NCBI RefSeq assembly: GCF_031453975.1
Contig: NZ_JAVDPW010000003.1
Location: 186,001-250,000, forward strand
Direction of reading: 5' to 3'
Source of the DNA: Inquilinus ginsengisoli_A
GTDB lineage: Bacteria > Pseudomonadota > Alphaproteobacteria > DSM-16000 > Inquilinaceae
DNA: 64,000 bases
Shown here: one piece after another, positions 34,142-43,725 of the stretch
Numbering within the stretch: the stretch's first letter is position 1
Layout: every line of letters starts with the position of its first letter
Made by a program: the position numbers and the translations under genes
The notes under the pieces: generated by a model
The model's database searches: none
Seen by the model: the letters and a program-made list of their open reading frames with translations, nothing else
What the model was told of the DNA's origin: nothing

Positions 34142-34999
34142 TCAATCGGCGAGAAAGGCCAACAGCTCCTGTGCCAGCGCCTCGGGCGCCTCTTCGGCCA
34201 TATGGTGCCCGCAATCGATCCCCCGGCCGCGGATGTCCGGGGCCCAGGGGCGCCAGATGCCGATGATGTCGCCGAACAGCTTCTCCAGATCGTCCTGCAG
34301 GGACCATAGGCAGAGAACGGGGCAGCCGACCTGCCGCCCCGCCTCGCGATCCTGGGCATCGTGGTCGCGGTCGATCCCAAGGCCGGCCCGGTAATCCTCC
34401 ACCATGCCGTGGACCGTCGCCGGGTCGTGGATCGCCTCGAGAAAATCGGCATAGGCCTCCGGCCCCATCCGCTCCGGCGATGCCGTGTACCAGGCCTTGG
34501 GATCGGCCAGGATCGCCCGTTCCGGCTTCTCGGCCTGGCCGAAGAAGAACCAGTGCCACCAGGCCTGGGCGAAGCGGGCGTCGCATCGCTCCAGCGCCTC
34601 GATGATCGGGATCGCATCCAGGACCGCCAGCCGGCCGATCCGGTCCGGATGGTCCATGGCGGTCCGGAACGCCGTGTAGCAGCCGCGGTCATGGCCGGCG
34701 AGGGCGAAGGTCGGGAAGCCGAGATGGTCCATCAGGGCCACGCAATCGCGGGCCTTGGCCCGCTTCGACGATCCCGAGTGATCGGGCGTGTCCGCCGGCT
34801 TCGACGACCGGCCGAACCCGCGCAGGTCGGGGCAGATCACGGTGTGCGAGGCGGCCAGGAGAGGTGCGACGCGGTGCCAGGTGGCGTGGGTCCGGGGATG
34901 GCCGTGCAGCAACAGGATCGGCGGTCCTTTGCCGCCGTGGCGGACCCGAAGCGTCGCCTCCGGCAGCTCGATCGTCTCCAGCGTGAAGCCCTCGAACAT
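34142..34999 (-). CDS. alpha/beta hydrolase, haloacetate-dehalogenase-like
   Basis: 285 residues. HGHPRTHATWHRVAP, then AGHDRGCYTAFR with nucleophile Asp104, and GHHMAEEAPEAL with the catalytic His. As I recall fluoroacetate dehalogenase, the halide pocket His-Trp (WWHWFFF) and Tyr (VEDYRAG) are kept and Arg105 is present, but the second carboxylate-binding Arg is Tyr108 here. So an epoxide hydrolase or other activity is possible. Confidence 0.75.
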   Translation of the reverse strand: MFEGFTLETIELPEATLRVRHGGKGPPILLLHGHPRTHATWHRVAPLLAASHTVICPDLRGFGRSSKPADTPDHSGSSKRAKARDCVALMDHLGFPTFALAGHDRGCYTAFRTAMDHPDRIGRLAVLDAIPIIEALERCDARFAQAWWHWFFFGQAEKPERAILADPKAWYTASPERMGPEAYADFLEAIHDPATVHGMVEDYRAGLGIDRDHDAQDREAGRQVGCPVLCLWSLQDDLEKLFGDIIGIWRPWAPDIRGRGIDCGHHMAEEAPEALAQELLAFLAD

Positions 35000-35084
35000 C
35001 CCGATCTCCTGTCGGCCGGTCCGGTTCCGTCGCCCTCGGCATCTCGCCGTGGACGACGTGCGCGGCCCGGCCGAGGGGCTTAGG

Positions 35085-35579
35085 TCAGGCCGCCTTCTGG
35101 TTCAGGCTGCTGACCGCGAGCTTCGAGAGCAGCAGGTCGGTCTTCTTCTCCTCCTGGAGCGTCTGGTCGAGCAGCCGCGCCGCCTCGGGCATGCCGAGCT
35201 TGGTGGCCCACGCCTTCAGCGTGCCGTAGCGGGCGATCTCATAGTGCTCGACCGCCTGGGCCCCCGAGAGCAGGCCGGCGTCCAGGGCGGAGGCGCCCTT
35301 GAACTCCTCCATGATCTCCTTGCCCTCCTCGAGGATGCCGAGGATCGCCTCGCAGGCCTTGCCCTGGGCGCGCTTGCCGACCAGCTCGAACACCTTCTCC
35401 AGGCGCTCGACCTGGCCTTCGGTCTCCTCGCGATGGGTCTCGAACGCGGCCTTCAGCTCCGGCGCCTGGGCGGCCTTCGCCATCTTCGGCAGGGCCTTCA
35501 GGATCTGCTTCTCCGCGTAGTAGATGTCCTTCAGCGTATCGAGGAACAGGTCGTCGAGAGTCTTTTCGGTGGTTGCCAT
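35085..35579 (-). CDS. DUF892 ferritin-like stress protein (YciF type)
   Basis: 164 residues from the ATG at 35579. LFLDTLKDIYYAEKQILKALPKM (part: LKDIYYAEKQILKAL) and AVEHYEIARYGTL are the DUF892 helices with the putative di-iron residues. Family members rise in stress and stationary phase. An EcfG-type promoter lies upstream on the same strand. Confidence 0.9.
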   Translation of the reverse strand: MATTEKTLDDLFLDTLKDIYYAEKQILKALPKMAKAAQAPELKAAFETHREETEGQVERLEKVFELVGKRAQGKACEAILGILEEGKEIMEEFKGASALDAGLLSGAQAVEHYEIARYGTLKAWATKLGMPEAARLLDQTLQEEKKTDLLLSKLAVSSLNQKAA

Positions 35580-35658
35580 CGATGATCTCCGTTGGGCCCA
35601 AGTATGCGGGGGCGTGTCTGGCCGGATCCGTTCCCTGGGAACGGCCGGGTGATCAGTC

Positions 35659-35684
35659 AATGGGCGTCAATATTAAATCGTTCC
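35659..35684 (-). promoter_or_regulatory. EcfG-type promoter (GGAAC-N17-CATT)
   Basis: Reading leftward, GGAAC at 35684-35680 and CATT at 35662-35659, 17 bp apart, about 80 bp upstream of the DUF892 start. Confidence 0.6.
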
Positions 35685-35785
35685 GGATCATTATCATTTT
35701 AATCGAGATCTCATCATTTGCATCATTTGTTAAGCATAAATGTGTATTCGAAGGTGGTGAGAATTAAAAAACTCGGAATTCGGTG
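35661..35785. other. AT-rich intergenic pocket
   Basis: Runs of A/T (ATTATCATTTTAATCG, AAGCATAAATGTGTATTCG, GAATTAAAAAACTC) in an otherwise very GC-rich window. It separates the divergent DUF892 and PRC-barrel genes. No gene seen; easy melting or protein binding would suit a stress-responsive divergent promoter region. Confidence 0.5.
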
Positions 35786-35793
35786 TCTGTTGG

Positions 35794-35820
35794 GGAACTT
35801 GGATCTGCCCTCATCCCGTT
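35794..35820 (+). promoter_or_regulatory. EcfG-type promoter (GGAAC-N18-CGTT)
   Basis: GGAAC at 35794-35798 and CGTT at 35817-35820, 18 bp apart, one longer than the others in this block but with the full CGTT box. Ends 31 bp before the PRC-barrel start. Confidence 0.55.
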
Positions 35821-35851
35821 ATCCTGGCAACCACATGCGCAGGAGAGACCG

Positions 35852-36247
35852 ATGGACCACCAGGACGAGACCGTCACCCTGATTTCGAGCGAGAAGGTCG
35901 CCGGCACCAATGTCTACAACGCCGCGGGCGAAAGCCTGGGTGAAGTCGACGACGTCATGATCGACAAGGAATCGGGCCGGGTCGCCTATGCCGTCATGGC
36001 ATTCGGCGGCTTCCTCGGCATCGGGGAGAAGTATCATCCGCTGCCCTGGTCCTCACTGACCTACGACACCGACCGCGGCGGCTATGTCGTCAACGTGTCC
36101 CGCGAACAACTCGAAGGCGCCCCGGCCTTCGCCGACAACGCCGAGCCGCAATGGAACCGCGAATACGAGCAGCGGATCCATGACCACTACGGCGTCACAC
36201 CCTATTGGGGCGGCGGCGTCCTGCCGCCCTCAGGCCTCATCAGGTAG
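35852..36247 (+). CDS. PRC-barrel domain protein
   Basis: 131 residues from the ATG behind AGGAGAG. SSEKVAGTNVYNAAGESLGEVDDVMID (part: NVYNAAGESLGEVDDVM) and FLGIGEKYHPLPWSSL show the PRC-barrel fold, common in alphaproteobacterial stress regulons. The C-terminal 40 residues are polar and not matched to a fold. Confidence 0.87.
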   Translation: MDHQDETVTLISSEKVAGTNVYNAAGESLGEVDDVMIDKESGRVAYAVMAFGGFLGIGEKYHPLPWSSLTYDTDRGGYVVNVSREQLEGAPAFADNAEPQWNREYEQRIHDHYGVTPYWGGGVLPPSGLIR

Positions 36248-36262
36248 CACGACCCTGTGAAG

Positions 36263-36288
36263 AAAACCCCGGCTTCGGCCGGGGTTTT
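36263..36288 (+). terminator. strong intrinsic terminator
   Basis: AAAACCCCGGC and GCCGGGGTTTT pair around TTCG, 15 bp after the PRC-barrel stop. Confidence 0.85.
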
Positions 36289-36326
36289 CCATTTCGGGTC
36301 GGCTCCCGCGCCGGTTTCGGTCCTCG

Positions 36327-36352
36327 GGAACCGCTCGGCGCCGCGTCCGGTT
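36327..36352 (+). promoter_or_regulatory. EcfG-type promoter (GGAAC-N17-GGTT)
   Basis: GGAAC at 36327-36331, GGTT at 36349-36352, 17 bp spacing, some 105 bp upstream of the catalase start. Confidence 0.6.
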
Positions 36353-36456
36353 CTTACGGATATCTGTCCTGATCGCGACCGCGCTTGCAAGGCGACGTCG
36401 TGCGTTTGCACCGACGGCGTCCCAGGGCGGCAACGACCACAACAAAGGAACGCCCC

Positions 36457-38553
<2,097 letters not shown>

Positions 38554-38568
38554 CGGCACGGCGAAGAC

Positions 38569-38602
38569 AAAGGCGCCCGGTCTTCGGATCGGGCGCCTTT
38601 TT
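38569..38602 (+). terminator. intrinsic terminator after catalase
   Basis: AAAGGCGCCC and GGGCGCCTTT form the stem, with TTT continuing the T tract; starts 15 bp after the stop. Confidence 0.85.
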
Positions 38603-38664
38603 ATTGGCCGCAGGTCCGTTGATGGCCCCTTCGCCTCGGGCGGGCGAGAGCGCAACGGCCCTGT

Positions 38665-38817
38665 TCACGTCTCCAGCTTGAGAGAGCACTCCACGAGGTC
38701 AGACGGAATTTCGACGCAGCGGTAGCGTTCCGTATTGGGTGGCGGCGGTGGATCGACGGCGCATCCCGCCAAGCACGCGATCGCAGTCGCCCGGAGCAGA
38801 CTCCGCCTCAGATGCAC
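38665..38817 (-). CDS. 50-residue lipoprotein, hypothetical
   Basis: Read directly from the sequence: GTG start 7 bp after AGGAGG, then MHLRRSLLRATAIACLAGC, a short lipoprotein signal with lipobox LAGC (Cys19), then a proline run (VDPPPPP) and a mature tail with two more cysteines (YRCVEIPS, LVECSLK). Probably anchored to the outer membrane. No family recognised; an ATG seven codons upstream is an alternative start. Confidence 0.6.
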   Translation of the reverse strand: MHLRRSLLRATAIACLAGCAVDPPPPPNTERYRCVEIPSDLVECSLKLET

Positions 38818-38948
38818 GCGCGCCTCCTGTTCCCTCATCCGACGATGATTGGTGCAGGAGGGTGGTCGCTTGCAATCGTTATGCAGCGGTGCTGATCAGC
38901 TGTGGCTGCCCGAGCAGGCTCGAGGCTGCCGGTTCGCTAGGCCGATGC

Positions 38949-39191
38949 CTACGCGGCGGCGACCTTCGCCGGGATGGGTCGTGGCCGGAGTTCACGCCAT
39001 TCGACCTCGGCGATCAGGGCGGCAACGTCGGCTGTCAGATCGGCCCTTGCCCGCAGCATGTCGATCAGCTGGCGCATCCGCCGGACGTCGCGCCGCCAAC
39101 CCGCGGTCTTGAGCGCGGCGTCGAAGATCTGGGCCAGCTCTGCCGTCTTCATGCCCGATAGGGCGGTCTTTTCCTGCCAGCTCAACGGCAT
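38949..39191 (-). CDS. 80-residue helical hypothetical protein
   Basis: ATG at 39191 behind AGGAGAC. Mainly helical and charged: LSWQEKTALSGMKTAELAQI, then RRMRQLIDMLRARADLT. No known family. It lies downstream of a GGAAC-N17-TGTT element on the same strand, so it probably belongs to the general stress set of this block. Confidence 0.6.
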   Translation of the reverse strand: MPLSWQEKTALSGMKTAELAQIFDAALKTAGWRRDVRRMRQLIDMLRARADLTADVAALIAEVEWRELRPRPIPAKVAAA

Positions 39192-39267
39192 CTTCGTCTC
39201 CTGTCGCTCCGCGAACGGGGCAGGCGGCGCGGTACTGCTCAAGTTCACGCCTGCCTGCCATCAGGTG

Positions 39268-39293
39268 AACAGAGACGTCAGGGGTGACGTTCC
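39268..39293 (-). promoter_or_regulatory. EcfG-type promoter (GGAAC-N17-TGTT)
   Basis: Reading leftward, GGAAC at 39293-39289 and TGTT at 39271-39268, 17 bp apart, 77 bp upstream of the 80-residue protein. Confidence 0.6.
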
Positions 39294-39462
39294 CGCCTTT
39301 GGGTGCCATAGCGAGACGAAGCGCGAATTCAGTGGAGGGAAATCCTGGAAAAGCGAAACGAAGCGAGTATAGGCTCTGTTGTGGCAAAGGATCGTCGGGA
39401 TGGATTTTGGCGGGAGATTGTGCAGGTGCGGAGATTCTCGCTGCATTTTGGGATCCCATCCT

Positions 39463-39488
39463 GGAACTCACTGGCTGGGTCTTCTATT
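39463..39488 (+). promoter_or_regulatory. EcfG-type promoter (GGAAC-N17-TATT)
   Basis: GGAAC at 39463-39467 and TATT at 39485-39488, 17 bp apart, ending 31 bp before the DUF2171 start. Confidence 0.6.
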
Positions 39489-39519
39489 GCTCAGATATCA
39501 CAACCAAGGGAGCGACCCC

Positions 39520-39756
39520 ATGGGTTCGACCGCGCAGATCAAAGACCATATGGAAGTCCTCGGCTCCGACGGCCAGCACGTCGGCACGGTGGATCATATG
39601 GAAGGCCAGGACCGCATCAAGCTGACGCGCAGCGATCCGTCGGCCCAGTCGAAGCACCATTACATCCCGGCCGACTGGGTCGATCATGTGGACGAGCATG
39701 TCCATCTGAACAAATCCGCCAGCGAGGCGACGCGGCAGTGGCAGCAGGGCGCCTGA
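39520..39756 (+). CDS. DUF2171 protein
   Basis: 78 residues, AAGGGAG before the ATG. IKDHMEVLGSDGQHVGTVDH, IKLTRSD and HHYIPADWVDHVDEHVHL match the DUF2171 pattern, a PRC-barrel-like small protein often found with stress genes in alphaproteobacteria. Function unknown. Confidence 0.87.
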   Translation: MGSTAQIKDHMEVLGSDGQHVGTVDHMEGQDRIKLTRSDPSAQSKHHYIPADWVDHVDEHVHLNKSASEATRQWQQGA

Positions 39757-39786
39757 CGCCCTGACGCGCCAGAGGCTTCGAGGACA

Positions 39787-39813
39787 GGACGCGGCGGAAA
39801 CGCCGCGTCCTTT
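39787..39813. terminator. hairpin terminator between convergent genes
   Basis: GGACGCGGCG and CGCCGCGTCC pair around GAAA, followed by TTT. Ends DUF2171 and lies 9 bp from the stop of the opposing gene. Confidence 0.75.
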
Positions 39814-39821
39814 GCCTTGTG

Positions 39822-40034
39822 TCAGGTCAGCGCCAGGATCAGCAGGATCGCGACCACGGCCAGCAGGCCGACCAGGATCGGCAGCGTCCAGCGCCGGCCC
39901 CCTTCCTGTTCCGGGCCGCGGGCCAGGCTGGTGTCGAGCGCACGCTCGATCACCCGTTGACCCTCGGGGTCGGTCTCGGTGCCATCGGCCGTCCGCAGCG
40001 TCTCGCGGTCCGGCAAGTTCCGCTCCGAAGCCAT
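39822..40034 (-). CDS. 70-residue membrane protein, candidate general-stress protein
   Basis: ATG at 40034 behind GGGAGG. Polar N-terminal part (RNLPDRETLRTADGTETDPE) and a C-terminal helix (LPILVGLLAVVAILLILAL) with a very short tail, so tail-anchored in the inner membrane. No family recognised. Preceded by GGAAC-N17-CATT. Confidence 0.65.
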   Translation of the reverse strand: MASERNLPDRETLRTADGTETDPEGQRVIERALDTSLARGPEQEGGRRWTLPILVGLLAVVAILLILALT

Positions 40035-40085
40035 GTCCTGCCTCCCTGAAAAGCGGCGATCGAGCACGGTGCTCCGTCCCTCGGC

Positions 40086-40111
40086 AATGCCGAGTCGTGG
40101 GGGATGGTTCC
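40086..40111 (-). promoter_or_regulatory. EcfG-type promoter (GGAAC-N17-CATT)
   Basis: Reading leftward, GGAAC at 40111-40107 and CATT at 40089-40086, 17 bp apart, about 52 bp upstream of the small membrane protein. Confidence 0.6.
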
Positions 40112-40254
40112 CCGGGCGCCCGTCGGGGTCGGCGCAATGGCACGCGGCGCGGCCGGCGATAGGCCGGCCCAGCGTCAGCGGGACGCAGCGCTCGCGGCCG
40201 CCCCGCTCACAAAGCTTCATCGAAATGCCGTCCGCATCGGCTATGGTCGCCGCC

Positions 40255-41177
<923 letters not shown>

Positions 41178-41181
<4 letters not shown>

Positions 41182-41939
41182 ACCTCCACGCGATCCGCGC
41201 CATCTACGTCTCCGAGATGGCGCGAACCGGACGCACGCTGATGCAGAGCATCCTGTCCCCGGTGATCTCGACCTCGCTGTACTTCGTGGTGTTCGGCGCG
41301 GCGCTGGGCTCGCGCATCCAGGAGATCGACGGGGTCAGCTACGGCGCCTTCATCGTGCCCGGGCTGATCATGCTGTCGCTGTTGACGCAGAGCATCTCCA
41401 ACGCCTCCTTCGGCATCTACTTCCCGAAATTCGTCGGCTCGATCTACGAGCTGCTGTCGGCGCCCGTCTCCTATCTCGAGATCGTGGTCAGCTATGTCGG
41501 GGCGGCGGCGAGCAAGTCGATCATCCTCGGCCTGATCATCCTGGCGACATCGGCCCTGTTCGTGCCGCTGCAGATCGCCCATCCCCTGGTGATGCTGCTG
41601 TTCCTGGTGCTGACGGCGGTGACCTTCAGCCTGTTCGGCTTCATCATCGGCATCTGGGCCGACGGCTTCGAGAAGCTGCAGCTGGTGCCGCTGCTGATCA
41701 TCACCCCGCTGACCTTCCTCGGCGGCAGCTTCTATTCCATCGACATGCTGCCGCCGTTGTGGCGGACGGTCGCGCTGTTCAATCCCGTGGTCTATCTCAT
41801 CAGCGGCTTCCGCTGGAGCTTCTTCGGCACCGCCGAGCTGGGCGTCGGCATCAGCCTGGCCATGACGCTGGCCTTCCTCGCGGTCTGCCTCGCGACAGTG
41901 GCGTGGATGTTCCGGACCGGCTACCGGCTCAAGACCTGA
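41178..41939 (+). CDS. ABC-2 type exporter permease (YadH-like)
   Basis: 253 residues, ATG overlapping the upstream stop (ATGA). Six membrane helices; ABC-2 signature region LTFLGGSFYSIDMLPPLWR followed by FNPVVYLISGFRW. Works with the ATPase at 40255-41181. Cargo unknown (drug, lipid or polysaccharide exporters all use this type). Confidence 0.9.
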
Positions 41940-42147
41940 CAGAACGTCTGTAAACGCGCCGGCGCAGCCACCTGATGGCGGTTCCTGCGCTTCCGGTGCT
42001 CGACGAGACCAAACGTCCGCTGCGCGCCGGTTCTCTCGCAACCACCACCAGTCGACTCACGCCGACACGTTTCCAGACGGTCTCTGAGGCCGACTCCTAC
42101 CGCAGCCTGCGGCCGGCTTGCCGAATTCGCCGATACCAAATGCGGAA

Positions 42148-42167
42148 GACCCGGACATGTCCGGGTC
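42148..42167 (-). terminator. perfect 20-bp palindrome downstream of tRNA-Thr
   Basis: GACCCGGACATGTCCGGGTC reads the same on both strands and lies 34 bp after the tRNA 3' end, in the right place for a terminator, though with no clear T run. Confidence 0.45.
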
Positions 42168-42200
42168 GCTTCGCAAGCGGCTATTTAGCAGGGGGGAAAA

Positions 42201-42275
<75 letters not shown>

Positions 42276-42333
42276 GCCGCAGGGCGCGCACCCTATACAA
42301 GGCGCGCGCCGCAGCGTCAACAACCGCCGGGCC

Positions 42334-43725
42334 TCAACCCGTCGTGACGGGCACCACCGCGCCCGATCCCGTGGCCGGCACCGGCACGGGCAGCAGAGCG
42401 TCGATCTCGACCGCCACCGGCGGCAGCCCGCGGGCGGGGCCCGGGATGCGCCAAGCCAGCGTGTCGAAGCCGTGGCAATGGCCGCACAGGGCCGACCAGC
42501 GGTCCATCCGCGCGCCGCAGGCGTCGCAGTCCCAGGCCTCGTCCGGGGCCGCGGTCTGTGCCTTGGCCAGCCAGCTGCGCGCCGCGATCGGGTCGTTGCG
42601 CTCCGCCGTCTCCAGATCGGCCAGCAGGCGGTAGCCGCGCCGGGTCGGCGCCAGCTGCTCCGCCTTCAGCAGATGGCCGCGGGCGCTGCCCCACAGCTGG
42701 GCCGCCAGCTCGGCCTCGGCCAAAGTCAGCAGGCCGGTCGCCGCCTCCGGGCGCAGCCGCACCAGCTTCTCCAGCCGCTTGACCTTGAGCAGCGAGCCCT
42801 CGTCGGCCGGGCCCAGCGCGGCATAGGCGCGGGCGACTTCCGGATGCGGCAGGCGGGCCCAGCTCTTCTCCAAGAGGCGCGCGGCCTGGACGTCGCGGCC
42901 GGTCTTCACCAGAAGGGCGCTCTCCTGCAGCGCCGCCGGCACGAAATCCGGCTCCAGCCCCACCGCCTTGTGGGCGAAGTCCAGCGCCGGGGCCAGGCTG
43001 CCGGCGGCCTCCGCCTCGCGGCTGCGCTCGACCAGGATGCGGGTCTTGAAACGCCGGCCGTCCTCGACCGAGATCGCCTTCACCCGCACCGCATGGGCGA
43101 GGCTGAGCTGGGCGTCGGCCCAGCGGTGCTGCGCCACCTCCAGGTCGAAGCAGGCGCGATGGGTCCAGGTGGCGTCCGGGCGCAGCGAGCGGGCGCGCTG
43201 CGCCATCTCCAGCGCGTGGGCGGAATCCTGGCTGCGCAGCGACTGGTTCAGCAGGCCGCGCAGGCCCAGGAACTCCATGTCCGGCCGGCGCAGCATCGCC
43301 TCGAAATAGCGGGTGGCGGCGCCGTCGTCGCCGGCCAGCTGCGCCGCCTGGGCGGACAGCAGCAGGGTCAGCGGCGGCTCGTCCAACAGCACGTCGGCCT
43401 TGCGGGCGAAGCGCCGCGCCGCCTCGGCGTCGCCGGCCGCGACCGCGACCATGCCGCGGGTCAGGGCGCGATAGCCCTTCTCGCGCCGGACGAAGCGGCG
43501 GCCTTCGACGAAGCGGCTCGGGGCCCGGCGGAGCGAGCGCCAGAAGCGGTACAGCCAGGCGGTCAGCAGCATCAGGCCGGCGGCGATCACCACCAGCACC
43601 GCGACCGAGGTGTCGATCACCCGGCCCTGCCACTGGATCTGGACATGGCCCGGGCGGTCGGCGAGCCAGACCGCGACCGCGATGAGGATCGCGAGCTTGA
43701 GGGCGTAGAGCAGCAGACGCTTCAT
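42334..43725 (-). CDS. hemY: HemY-like TPR membrane protein of the heme operon
   Basis: 463 residues from the ATG at 43725. Two N-terminal membrane helices (LLLYALKLAILIAVAVWLA; VAVLVVIAAGLMLLTAWLY), then TPR-like helices in the HemY_N and TPR regions. Near the C-terminus there is a zinc-ribbon-like WDCDACGARMDRWSALCGHC (part: CDACGARM...CGHC). Overlaps the preceding stop by 4 bp. The family's exact role in heme synthesis is unsettled. Confidence 0.87.
   Translation of the reverse strand: MKRLLLYALKLAILIAVAVWLADRPGHVQIQWQGRVIDTSVAVLVVIAAGLMLLTAWLYRFWRSLRRAPSRFVEGRRFVRREKGYRALTRGMVAVAAGDAEAARRFARKADVLLDEPPLTLLLSAQAAQLAGDDGAATRYFEAMLRRPDMEFLGLRGLLNQSLRSQDSAHALEMAQRARSLRPDATWTHRACFDLEVAQHRWADAQLSLAHAVRVKAISVEDGRRFKTRILVERSREAEAAGSLAPALDFAHKAVGLEPDFVPAALQESALLVKTGRDVQAARLLEKSWARLPHPEVARAYAALGPADEGSLLKVKRLEKLVRLRPEAATGLLTLAEAELAAQLWGSARGHLLKAEQLAPTRRGYRLLADLETAERNDPIAARSWLAKAQTAAPDEAWDCDACGARMDRWSALCGHCHGFDTLAWRIPGPARGLPPVAVEIDALLPVPVPATGSGAVVPVTTG

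Larger units (their letters stand above)
39192..39519. promoter_or_regulatory. divergent gap with two EcfG-type promoters
   Basis: 328 bp between the 80-residue protein (left) and DUF2171 (right). No gene is convincing. It contains one GGAAC-type element for each direction, listed separately. Confidence 0.5.

Noticed and set aside
35024..35028. GGAAC before the alpha/beta hydrolase gene
   Set aside because: 17 bp on reads GATC, not NNTT, and too close to the start.
38829..38833. GGAAC upstream of the 50-residue lipoprotein as an eighth EcfG-type promoter
   Set aside because: It overlaps the region just before the ribosome-binding site, leaving no room for a -10 box upstream of the start.
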